DNA of 64,000 nucleotides from Tomocerus qinae (taxonomy: Eukaryota > Arthropoda > Collembola > Entomobryomorpha > Tomoceridae). Location: NCBI GenBank assembly GCA_020055645.1, contig CM034550.1, positions 21,050,880-21,114,879 on the forward strand, read 5' to 3'. Made by a program: the position numbers and the translations under genes. Positions 28,397-41,600 of this stretch are shown in pieces (position 1 is the stretch's first letter; every line of letters begins with the position of its first letter). Under the pieces are notes generated by a model. That model did not search any database and had not been told where the DNA came from. It worked only from the letters and a program-made list of their open reading frames with translations.

Positions 28397-31300
28397 AAGA
28401 GACTCCATTCCATGAATAATTCTGTCACACTTTAATCTACTATTCTTTAAGCACAACAAACTTACACATCCGTATTCTCGCCACTCTTTTTTACGTTTTA
28501 TACACTTTCCCTTATGAATTCTTCTCATGTTTATTATTCTAAGTGTGCATATTAATATTTCTTATATCATATCTACTCGAGTTTCAACACAAATTCTTAA
28601 TGCGTAATAGAGAAATTCTCCTTTTATCTTTATTATTCTCTCTAACAGTTACTAACTCCTCTACTACATTTTTATACACATATTTTTCGAGGCTACATAT
28701 TTTGATTAAGATTTCACTCTTGATCAAACAGACAGTTATATAATGTTGTTACATTTACCCACTTAAAATAACAGTTTTCTTAGGCACTACCTAACCATAT
28801 AATTTTCTAGTACATAAAATTCTTCAATCACACTCGTTTTTTAATATAGTTAAACGATAATAACAATAATTGCGGACAAATTAATAACATTCTATAACCA
28901 ATTGGAATTGTGAATACGGAATACGTAATGGATTATATGGAAGTTATATAAAAGTTGCAATTTTTGGAGAAATTAGAAAATATCCGGCAATAGTCATAGC
29001 AGAAGTCAAGGGAATAATATTATAATGTAAAGGTATTATTTAACTTTCAAAATTTTGTGCTATGAATTTCATTATGTGGATATTGTAATATGTAGGTGAG
29101 TTTGTTGTTGATTTAAAATCAGTTTGTTCAAAAAAGTACCATTTATGCATGAATTTTTGATATTTGAAAACGTGATTGCAAAAACAACATCTGACTAAGC
29201 ATAAACTAAGTCCACAACTACGAAGTGTATATAAGTATTTATTTTATGAATCCAAACCTTCAAAAAAATAATTAAGATGATTCTTAAGTATGTTTGGACT
29301 ACCCTTTTCTATTGTATGCTTAGTTTGGCAAGAGTAGTTTGAATGAACATAAATGCGTACTTGGTGTGTCTTACCGTATTGCAAAAACTGCAATTAGTAC
29401 TAAAGATAAAAAGTGGCAGTTTACAATTATTATAGCTTTAAATGGATATTCCAATTATGGGTTTCATTTTTGAGATAAATTATGCATAAAGATTTCGAAA
29501 GGTTCATTAAGCTGAATATAAGACAGGACTCTTGAACGCCTAGACTACCTTACACTTTGGGAGTTTGTAGATTCATTTATGTAAAAAGGTGCAATGGATA
29601 ATTATTAATGCCTGGTTGCCCTCCCATGGCCATGCAAGTTTGAGTTGACTTGTCGTGTCTCTATTTGTTTACGACTAGCAATGGCAACAGTAATTAAATC
29701 GCCTCTTAGCCAAAGTGAATATAAAAGTGGAGACGAGTACACGTCAAGTCAAAACGAGTCAAAGTACGCACAACAGAAAACAAAGCTGCATAAAGAAATT
29801 AATGTTGCTTGGCCTGAAGAAATTAGAGAAGGGAATGAATTGGCCATGCCACCAAGACTATATAAAATAATCATGCAGTGATTTCCATTGTTCGTCCACG
29901 TAGGTCTGAAAGACACGACAGATAATAAGACAAGCATTATATTAAATAAGTAAATAAAACATTACCTCATCTCTACCTTATTACAACTGGGGAATTAGCA
30001 CTTACATTGCATATTTCTAAATTGTAAATACATACACGCTCTACCTTACACGATATATCCGTTCACATAAGGACATTGTTTTACACTATAGATACGCTCA
30101 TCACCCAATCTTATCAGGATGTTTTTAATACTAATAGAAATATGTACCTTTACATCCACAATGCAAATTGTCGACTTAATTATTCTCATATCTCACTATA
30201 TCCCTCTTGCTTCAGTTTCTACATTATGACTGACTCCGTTGCACAACCAGAAACTGACAGACATATATAAAGTATAAATATGCACTGTGGTTTTGTCTGC
30301 AAATGTATCCGAGTACACAAGTGCGAATAAAAATAATAGATTCACACAGAAATGCTGACATAGCATGTTGTGTCAAGACTGACATGACAATGACATGATG
30401 ACTAGTTTCTGCTGAATAATAAAAATTATTCCTATCTGATTTTCGTTTTGTAACTTGTAACTCAGCTCCAGGTTCATTTCATATGCCTTTACGATACTTA
30501 GGTACATTTTATAGCTTTTAGTTCTAAACAAGATTTTGGAATTCCAATCATCAATTTGTTTACATGCAAGATATGTTAAGTAATCAAATATGGTTTAAAT
30601 GAGACTTAATATTGGTATATTACTAAAAAATATCATTGAACAAAATTCTGCAATGAAAGCTGATTATTTAGTTGTAAAAACGTTTGCGCTATTATTAAGC
30701 ATTGTTGATTGTGGTTTATTATTACCAAATATTGTCATTTTGTTAAGGACAGAAGGTTTGAAGCATCTGCCTTGGATTGCATGAGATCAGAAAATGATGC
30801 TATTAATTTATTTCGTCAACTAGATATGCTTCTGTGTTAACAATTTGGAGACCCGACTTGAGACTTGTATTGTGTACTTGGGTTTTGATTGCATAACAGA
30901 AAAGTAGATTCAAAGGCATAGCTAATTGTATTTTCCTAGTTGTTTCGTCTCGTTGTGGATGTTTTGTCTGCTGAGCTATTGTGAGGTGTACATGTAGATA
31001 TTCGAAGAGACAAAGGGAGGGACAAAAGAAAACAAGGTGAAGGTAACAGTAGAACTAACAAGAGAAGTGAAGCTAAACCAAGAGGATTTGATAATTTTTT
31101 CTAGTTGAAATTGAATTGAGTGTGGAATTAAATGCGAGGCAGTGTATTCCGCCTACAAGTGTATCTTGGCAGTATCTGTCTGTCTATCTATTCCGCATGG
31201 CGATTACCATTACATTAATGGATAGTCTTTCCGGTTGGGAATCAAGCAGGCTCTTGCTAATAGGTTCGTTTTCAGGGACTCAAGTATGTAGTTAGACTGG

Positions 31301-34300
31301 ACGGAGTATTTAGCTTGTTTTGTAATGTGATAACGTGCCAGTCTCATTCTACCCATTTTGATACGCTCCTGGGTGCTGTTAACATTCTCCCAACTGTTTT
31401 CCATTCATTGTTCACAGATATTCGAGGGTTGGCACACCTTCCTTCCTTGGCTTTATTGCATTGGATTATTGCAGCGCATTTTACAATTACCTTCATGATC
31501 TCATATTATCAGGGCATTACACAAGCACAGGTAACTTGTCTAACGATCCATTCTACAAAGAAGCAATAAATATACTTAAATACACACTTATGTTTTACAA
31601 GGAATCTCGTTTCTCTCAAGATCTGAGGAATTCGAGACTTGGACTAATTTCGTGCGATTTGATTTGATTTTATTCTACCTGAGGAATTTTTATAGTCATT
31701 TACTCAACCTGTCTGTCTCCCTTGTGAAATTTAAGATTTCTCATTAACTACTGTATTGCATACGAGTTTCTCGTACTCGACACTAATTCTTATCTCCAAC
31801 TCTATACGGCTTTACGTAATAAATGTGAAATATTTATTAAATAGTAGTCAGTTTGAACGTGTTCCTTCGTCTCCGATGACATTACAGCAGCTCTACTCGT
31901 GCGTTTCATTTAATTTTCATCCCATTCGCTTCTACATTGTCTCTTGTGAAGAAAGCCTTGGGAGATGCCTTCAGTTGATTTTAGCTGACTTGAGCATCCG
32001 ACGTCCGACCTACCGCCAGGTGGAAAATAGTCGTGCTCTTGCAATCAAATAAAAAGAATCGAGATCTTCGAGGAAGAAAATAACAAAACTATGCATTTTA
32101 TGACGACTCCTCTATTCACCGTACATTCAGCCCCCTACATCACATTTTAACTATTAAAACCGTATCATCCACGTAGCAAAATGAGAATGATATCAAATAA
32201 AAGTATATCTGTGGCAAACAGTAAAACATTTTTGTAGCAGTTCAATTTAGAGAATGAAAGAAAGTTTTTTCCATCTCTTTTTTGCTACGGTTATTTTATA
32301 ATAATACTAGATTCTAATGGTAGCATTGAATTTCCAAGATAAACACAGAATGAAATTCCTACCTGACAGCGATAATCACCATCATTATCATCTTCAGGGG
32401 GAGGATCGCCTTGGAGAAGCTGAACTCAACCATTTCAACACACTAATATCCTTTCTCTCAACTAAACTACAAAATACTCACCACATTTTTATCTAGTACA
32501 CTACTACAAGCAATACTACATCAAGTCTATATCGTACTATGAGCAGAAATACAAATATCATCGTCACTAAACTAACCTAAGACCTCAACCAAACCAAAAG
32601 TATAGTCATCCTCTTCTAAATCGATTATTCATCAAATTCATCACCAGGAAACGTGTCTTTTGATGACGATACAGGTGGGCTATGCAACTTAGTCAGTAAA
32701 ATACTTTTAAATTGGTCGTCACCACTCGTCACCTACAGAGACTTATTCAAGTGTTGCGTCAGTGTCTGTAAGATCAAAATAAACGAAATCTTACTCAACA
32801 AAAGAAATTAAATTATTTACTGCTGTAAGATAACGCATGGGTGACGTACATACCTAAATGATATCGTAAATTAAGTAAAAATCTATGTTCATAAAAAACG
32901 TAAGTGGCACATTTGAGGTAATAATTAAAATACAATGCAAATATCATTTTCAAAATTTGATTAGTAATACGTTGGGGAGAGTCCAGGGTGGGTAAAAAGG
33001 AATAGCAGGTAGTAATGAGGACACTATTACTGTAATAATAAATAAAACATTGATGTATTTATATAATAGGTAGAGTGAGTCGTTAGCACTGTTATTTACA
33101 TTTCTCCCACTAAGAGTTTAATTTCCACCTGTAGAATCCAATTAGTTCCTTGCAGTTATTCTATTCTCTTAATCAAACTTAAACACTGTTATTAGTATTT
33201 TCATTTACAAAGAGGAGATTGGCTCTACATTCTATATTATACCTCTGCTGCATAAATATCGACTACTTACACAGTGCATAGTTTCCTTTTGTGTTTTATT
33301 ATATCATCACACTTATTCGCTTCCACCTTCCACTTGTATAGTAGTAGATGGAGAAAGATATCCAGTACAATGTGTGTCTAGTGAATAGAGGTATGAGATA
33401 ATAACCCAATTCCAACTAAATAGCTATCTATCTAACAATCTGGTAATTTTTTCAACAATGAGAGGACTTAATTTGCAGACAACGTATTTTACATTCCTGC
33501 TCTGGCAATTTATAACGTAACTTGCGTTGTGCTTATGTTTCCACACTTAACCCACAAATAGGTATATTCATATTGCATTGTAATTACTACACAGATGAGG
33601 TTAGAATGTCCACATTCAACTCTTGATTATGATTAAGGGGAATCATGAAGAAAAGTTAATGATCTGACACGTCATGCGATTAACCACGATAAATGAGCAA
33701 CACTATATAAGTGATGTGCTGATATGCTTAACAATCTGGATATACTTGAATATGTTTTCCCATAGATAGGAGATTGAAGTAATCTTTAGGAAATAAATAA
33801 GCCAGGTAATGAGATATCAACGATTGCTCTACTCCCTTACTTATCCCGTAGCACTTCACAAATCCTTCGAAAACGTGTTACTTAAATAAACTAGAAAATA
33901 CAATAAAGATCCTTATTTTTTCTCCTTTGTTGTCTGTGTATATTTTTATTAATTATAAATTGTAAATTAATTTTCCAATCCCATACCCTTCACTCTATTC
34001 AGCAGGGAGAACACAAGACAACTGAAAAACAAAGCAACTCAGTTGAACCATGCGTATAATAACCATAAAAATATTTGAAAAAAGTCGAAAACTAACTAAA
34101 CTAACCTTCCTCTAGGATCTACATAGTTTCTCTGGAGTGGACTACTAATCATCTGGTGCACAATATTTCAGACCAGCAGCAGTGAGATAGATAAAAAACT
34201 GGAACTGGCTGAACCTAGGCTTGGCTATTGTTTTATATTTTTTGGGTTTACATTTAAAAAGGAATTTATTATTTACATTTAGAGATATAGATATAGAAGA

Positions 34301-35225
34301 GATAACATAATGTACATAAGTCAAGAAATAGATGAGTTGTCCTGTCTCGTTATAAGTCTTGATGAGTGAATGACGAACCTCTCCGAATGGAAAAGTTGCA
34401 GGGAATGACAGGAGGCGGAGTTGTGAATCTCCTATGTTCTCATTCTCATGTCTGTCAATCATTCCTTACCACACTGCAATGCAGTGTACTTATTACACAC
34501 TGAGATCTGACTCTTAACAGAAAACATACTAGTATCACTTGACTCATTATAACAGCGAAAGTAAACGTAGCCAAAGGAAGTCATGAGCCAAAAACCACCA
34601 AAGACGAACTTGTTATACGTAGGTAAAAGATTTTATATTGTCCAGCTTGGCCATTCAGGACTACAGCAATGCCCGTTCAATCAATTGCTAATTTTGAACT
34701 GGCACAGTCACAAGTATTCTTCATAAAGTCAGATTTGTGACACGGAATCAATTGTGTAATGAGAATAATAACTAATCATAATGAAAAGTTTTGGTTGACT
34801 TTACTTTGTTAAGCCTCCGATTGTAAGCAGCTTTGTGTATATATACACTCCTTGCTGAGCTTAATTTTGTTTCAAGAGGATTTGGATTGCATTGTTGTCG
34901 CCTACAGATAGACAGACAGAAAAGTTATTAGAAAGAGGAAAAGAGGCTAACTAAACAGAAATTCTAAGTCTCTATTCATCAACTCACAACTAGACACTCT
35001 TTCCGAGTTTTCTTAAGAAAATCATTTGATGAGACTGCCTCCACTGGACTAATACTTGACTAGACACACTCAAATAATATCAGAAATACTACCTTCTTCG
35101 AATGGAAAGGATTACACACCGCCTATATAACGTAGAATATTAAATATAGCACTTTTACAAACACTTGACTTACTTTCTGGAAATTGTAAATAGAATTTTG
35201 TCGAAATAGGTTTTCTATGTACTAT

Positions 35226-35603
35226 CTATCTTACAAGGGAACGTCGCTACAACTCATTTAAATGTCATCGCCGGTGTTTTTACAAAGTGTGGATTCAAAC
35301 ATGGTGGACATCTACACAATCGTAAATATTACACACAAAAATCAACCAATATATTTTATGGCTACTTCACTCGATTTTATATTTTTCTAATTTGTATAAG
35401 AAAATCTCTGGTGAAAAACTTTTAGTGAGGAAAAAAAAATAAAAAATAGCTCTTAAATTAAAACATCTTCTGTGAAGTTAATGAATTGACAATTTAGTAT
35501 AAAGCATTCGATAATAGCGATAGTAAATCAGCAAGAGCGTGTGGAATGCTGAGACAGGAAGGTATGTGGGTGAAGTATGTAACGAGGTTCCCTTGTAAGA
35601 TAG
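35226..35603. mobile_element. Putative short non-autonomous inverted-repeat element (MITE-like)
   Basis: Seen: CTATCTTACAAGGGAAC at 35226-35242 and its perfect reverse complement at 35587-35603, 378 bp apart at their outer edges. Matching continues inward with few mismatches to about 30 bp per arm. The interior is AT-rich, holds an A-rich run near 35430 and has no transposase-like frame. Closely spaced inverted arms of this length are much more than expected by chance. A convincing target duplication is not visible, because the sequence next to the arms does not repeat directly. The exact ends and superfamily are therefore undetermined. It could instead be a simple inverted duplication. Confidence 0.5.
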
Positions 35604-38600
35604 GTGTAATATAGCGTTGAAGATGGTGGAGCCAAAGGCAGTAATTGTGATGTAGGGAATTCGAACAAATATTTGTAATAAGGGAGTCTTTAGCAATGTG
35701 GCGAGTGGTGAACGTGTTGGCATTCAATCCAGTGTGAAGTGTATATGATTTGATATAGGAAATATAGATTGGAGTCAAAGACCTGCGGTGATGTAGTGAG
35801 AGAGCATATTCGGAGGAGAAGAAAGGAAACCACATCTTAGGTTGTGTTTGTCGTCTCATGTCATTTCATGTCAATGGCAGACGAAAGGAAAGCAAAGGAT
35901 ACTACAGGAGACAAGACGAGTCAAGTCAAAGCCAAGTTGTTGATGAAAAGAAAGGCCCTCCTCACGTCACACGCACCTACACCCAGCTACATCACACACC
36001 AGTCCTTTTCAACTTGCAATTGGATTCCTTTATGCTTTCAAAACTGTTCTTCATTTGATACTCGCACATCAACAGCAATACCGCCGGGGCGGGGAATTAC
36101 CTTTTCAACACGAAAAGAATTATCACCGAAATGAACCAGGCCACAAAAGTCAGCTAGTCAGTTAGTCAAATAAGAAAAACACTGCCTCGCCTTCGACAGC
36201 CTTTTCCCTGTGAAATTCAATTTTCTTTTTCTGGGAGATTCCATTCTTATATAGACTATTATTACCTCGGCCCTGCTTGGACCTCTAATGGTTTGTTTGC
36301 AGTAAATAAAGTAGGTGGCCACAATTTTTATGCTGACTACAATACAAAACAAATAAGAAATGATTTTCCTCCAGTAATTCATCATACTTAGTATCCTTAT
36401 TCCAACAGACACACGCAGTAGCTACTTATTTAGTAGGCAAAGGTGGATAATAAGTATAGGATAACATGTGGACACACATTCTTCCTTAATAAATGCCCGT
36501 AAAGAAGTTGCGCTAGTTAGTGCAGTAGCTCTATACTAGTCATTCAACATGATTTATGAGATTTTCAAACTCTTTCCACACAAACTGATGTAATATTGTC
36601 CGTACTGTAGGCTAATGATTGTTGATTTGTGATTTATGAAGGAAATATTTACATTGGAGAATAGCACAAGTCTCTACATCCACATCCTACACTAAGCCAT
36701 CCATGCACGCAAACAGGGATGAAAACTTGAAAAGCGAATTGTGAATTATTAACTCAGTAACACCAATACAAAGCCAAAGGAAACCACCTACTCAACTGAA
36801 CTAGAATATAAAAATATAGTCTACCTACCCTTATAAAGTTATATTAATATATGATCGAATATCTGCATAAAGTCTCCTATGAATTCTTTTATACCTCAAT
36901 TGTATACAGGCAAGGTAGATTTGTATAGTATGTTTATTTTGTGTTTGGATTCGTAAAATTTTCTATTGTTGATTGCACTAACAATATGAGTAGGCAAAAC
37001 TTTTCGATACTTATTCGAGATGAAATCAGAACTGCTTTCATAATTTCTCGTAGGTACTCCTAAATACAGAAATGGACTTATCTTCATCTGTAATCTTATT
37101 TTCTATTATGAGATGACCAAACCTTCTTATTACGAAATCCTCGTACCTCTATCATTTATTATTAACACAAAGTTTCTTCTGTACTCTACAGCTTCAGACA
37201 AAATTAGACTCTAAGATAACCATCCTAAGCAATACAATTGCATTGTACCTACTTTTTACTATATAAAAACTCTATTTTTTCATTCATTTACATTTCATTT
37301 ACACACTGCGTACTACTTAGAAGCTACAACGAACTCTGAAAGGCTAGCAATGAAAAACTGCATCATTATTCAAGTTTTTGACTATTTGCTGTGGTACTTG
37401 CCATACGTTTCCACGTCGAAGCATAATATATTTGACAATACATTATTACCACATTACAGTATAATACATAGGTAAAAGAAAGTAAAGAAGGTGTCAAATA
37501 TAAAAGAAATATTAACTGTAGATTAAAATAATACTTATGATAGGTTAAAATTACTACTCCACTAATACCTACTACGAATCTCAGCATTTTTAAGCTTTAG
37601 TTTTGAGTTACTTCGGTTGCCTCTTAGTAGAGTTTATCAGGCTAATTTTCAAATGTATTTCTTCACAGAATGCGAATACATTTTGTAAAATAATGAAGTT
37701 GAATTGAGTTGTGGTTGTAAAGTACATCTGCTTATGTGTTGATGTGCAATACACAACATTGGAAAATTACACCATGAATATATTATTAACGAAAGGAACA
37801 TTATAAGTATATGTAAATGTATAAGAGATCTTAACATTTAGCAAATAATGCAAACCGCCCCGAACAAGACTGGTGTAAGTATGTGTAGAAATACAGAGGC
37901 AGGAGAAGTAGAGGCGTTGTGAGGAAAAGTGAAGACCTGTGTTTATCTCAATAAAATTATTATGTGAAGCTTCACTTATGAATATTCATACTATGGCTCT
38001 AGGTTATTTATAAGATGATGGTAGTGCCATTCTGTGGATACTCTTCAGGTTCAGGTTTAGTCGTCTGTCTGCTCTGTGCATTAGTTTGCTCTTTTCTTTC
38101 TTGTCTATTCACTTGTTAGCATAATTGAAATTAAATCTGTTATTTATTTACACAGGAATATTTTATGCACTGCGAGATACGAAAAAATACAAACATCCTT
38201 TCTCACAACTAGTATCTAGTAATTGCTTAAAAATGCATTTTTCTTGGTAATTTAATTTTTCACCAAGTCGAATCTTATCAGCTTAACTTAAGTACTAATA
38301 ACATATTTCGTACACTAAACCTTACAGGTTGCATATATGCATTCTAAATCCCTATTAATTGTTATCATCCTATCTAAGCTTGTTTTGCAAAAATGAACTA
38401 TTTATTTCTCTTTAAAAAATTAATTCAATTTCCTTGCAATTCTTTGGACTTGCAGAGGCTGTAACCATCTGAGCAAAAATTAATGCGAGATTAGATCACA
38501 CATGAATAATTTATAATTTGTGTTTACCATGTTGTAACCTTTGGTGGACAGAGCCACATAACTAGCATATAATTAATCCTCGTTAGTACTTTAGTACTAC

Positions 38601-41600
38601 AAAGTAAAAAATTTATGCAACTGTGCCATTTGCAATGCACAATTTTGTAATTGAATTTGAACAAACACCAAAAATTGGCGAGGTTAATCAAACGCATTTG
38701 TGCACAAACACAGTTGTGCTTTCTAAATGATTTAATTTGATTAAAATGCAATTTGAATGTTTACTCAGTGCAATGCAAGGGGTGAGTATTAGTAGTCTAG
38801 CTCAGTTCCGGCATTGTGTCCATGCATATTGGATTATTATATATTTAGCTGTAAGGGAATTTGTTTAGTCTATGTGGGTTTATTTAACTTTCGTTTGCTT
38901 TCGCTCCTCGGGCCGGTTCGGTTAGGAGTTAGGCCTGTTCAGGTTAAATCAACAAAGCATTTTATCAAATCTGAGTCTAAATAAGTGTATAAAGGTTGAG
39001 AAAGTATTTTATGTGATATCTATGTATTTTCATTATATAAGAAGATTGGGGATTTATGTGGTGTGTATAGGTATGTGCTTTATATATCATTTCTGAGCTA
39101 AAAGTAAATAAGTTCCCTCGGTTATATTGTGTGAGTTACTAAAAGGTACGTCCATTTATCAAATTAATACCCTTAGCCGTAGTAGTGGTAGCCAGAGCAA
39201 GGAGAAGATTGAGCAACGAACGTATTTATTAAGGTAGTAAAGCAGGCTGGGCAAAAAGGTTCGGCTTTTTCGATCCTTCTTTCTTGTGCCCATCTAATAT
39301 TCGGTTTATTACGGGAGAGCCTTATTACGTAGGAGAGTAGTATTTAGTATTGTGTGCCATGTAAACTACAAGTCTGCACCGTAATAAATAATAGAGGATG
39401 ATGATGATGCTCCCACCATTAAATTACATTAGAAAACAAACTTACAATATCCTCCTTGTCTTTACAGAACGAAGCATAGCTCTGCACATCAAACTACAAG
39501 GAGAGTATTATTCTAATTTGATATAGGTAACATGGACAGGAAAATAAAACTAATGTTCCGTGGTTTGATTTGGTTTAGCCAAAACATGTAAAATGCTAAA
39601 CTAAGTAACTCCTACTTCTAATATTCTGTATAGAATGAAATATTATTATGTTTTCTGTAGTCGTAAGAATGGCTTTCTTACAGCAGCTTACCTACTAGTA
39701 CAACATATTAATTTATTTCCCTTTTACGATGTGTGTTGTTGTCTCGTGAGTTATTCTTTGTATCTGCGGATTATACCTACATTAGGTTAATGCATTAGCA
39801 TAGAGTGTATTATGCGGCAATTAGCTACGTAGATACACTTGTGCATAGGTCATCCTGATATTATAGTTCAGTGATCTAGCCTAGGCAAATGAAATTACAT
39901 GGAGTTCGTTGGTTCAGCCTTTTTATTTATTCACGTTGTGTCCTCGCCATAATTTGATAGTTAATAGTTAGGGAGAGGTGTACTATTGTGTAGTATTTCT
40001 AAAGTACACATAATTTTCCACATCCTAGCGACTTCTGTTCTCTGAAAGTGGAGGCAGAGAGCCTTGTATTTATATAGCCACCTCTACTCTACACGTTTTG
40101 ACTTTGAATTTATGATATCCATTTTCCACCGTCCTCATCCTGTCTTGTCTCTTAGTCCCAGTCAGTAATTATAGTCAACTTAACTCATCTAAACTGAAAT
40201 GCGGGGTTTGCCTTGTCTTCGTTTGCTACATTAGCCGACAGTTTACCTAACTTCCCTCATTTAAAACCAAGGATAGTACACACAAAGGGATAGCTAAGCT
40301 ACTTGCTTTATTAATGTACATATTCTATGTGCACAACCAAATTACCTGTCTTTTCTATACAATTTAACTAGCACATGCTACCATTAACTACAGAATTATT
40401 AAACAAATCCAACGTTTCTAAACAACAACATTATGTATCTCTCTCATTTGTTTTCAATCTATTCCGTATAATTTGACAGATGACATTCCTCTGTCATAAA
40501 ATATAACATAGCTAGCTAGTTACTATTTTACTCCATTCAAAATTCAAAAGGAAAACCAATTAGAATGTCTTATTACGTCCATGTCTTTTGTTTATGGCAT
40601 TGGGGGAAAAGGTCATGACATGACATACTATAGTTTGTGGTAGTTGCGTACTCGTGCAATAAAAAATTGGCAAGCCAAAAAATTGCAAGAATCTACGTCG
40701 GGAACCAAAACTCACTGTCAATAAAACGTGAGCGTAGCTTAGTTCGCTTGAATTGCATTGGGAATGGGAATCTAGAGTAAGAGCAGGAGAGATGAGAACC
40801 TTGCATTGCTTTCACATTTCGCTACAGTAGTCAGTAGTGAGTTATTTCGCAGAAAAACGACAAGAGCGATTGTTTTCGCTAGACTTAGCCCAGACATTGT
40901 ACAGATATTATCCTACGCAGCATTACATACATATGTACATAATAAGTTGAAATGGAGAAGATTTAGGCTGGAAAGCAGATAGCGTGCAGAGTTACGTCTC
41001 ACATTCATATCGTGAAGACGAGCGAAAGAAACGTAGCACAACACTTCACGTCTACACTAAAAAAACAGTAACATACACGTACGTCAGTCAGCAGGCATTC
41101 CATTTCTTTCTCTAAATCCAATTCTTTTCGAATATTCCTCCGACTTGCGAGTACATTCCGTTTAAGTCTCAAGTCAAGTCTGATACAGATAAGCTTTACC
41201 TCTACCCCTGCTGGCTTAGAAATTGACACTTACATTAGTCCCTACTACTAGTTAGTACGCAGATCAAATCCTAAATACTTTACCTTTATTATATCCCAAC
41301 CAACTCTACTAAAACCACTTAGAATCTATAATCCTATTATTTTACGGCTCGCTATTGCGTTTTCTGTTTTGTTTCACTAAGAAAGACTCCTCTACGTGAA
41401 ACTTGTCATGTTCTGTCATCACTTCAATGTAATACTTTTTCCTACTCACAAAATACCGAATCACAGTCAGACAGACAACCGTTTTGCATGCTACTGTCTT
41501 ATTTCCATTTTTCTAACCTTCTTGCCCCCACTACTTGACTCTTCTACATAAAACATCCGTTTTTTTACAGCTGTTGAACAAAATGTGATTTGCTGACCTT

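Larger units (their letters stand above)
25766..35225. other. Intergenic sequence, no gene recognised
   Basis: Contains small degenerate microsatellites (26006-26064, 28348-28396), AT-rich blocks (28750-29500) and a 73-nt G-free run at 32423-32495. The frames present (up to 103 codons) overlap others on both strands and show no family resemblance. Confidence 0.6.

Noticed and set aside
18896-33259. 15-bp identical word CTGCTGCATAAATAT at 18896-18910 and 33245-33259
   Set aside because: Several shared 15-mers are expected by chance in a window of this size and composition, and the flanks do not match.
38910-38945. GGTTAGGAGTTAGG resembling the arthropod telomere repeat TTAGG
   Set aside because: Only two imperfect units, not in tandem; no telomeric array.
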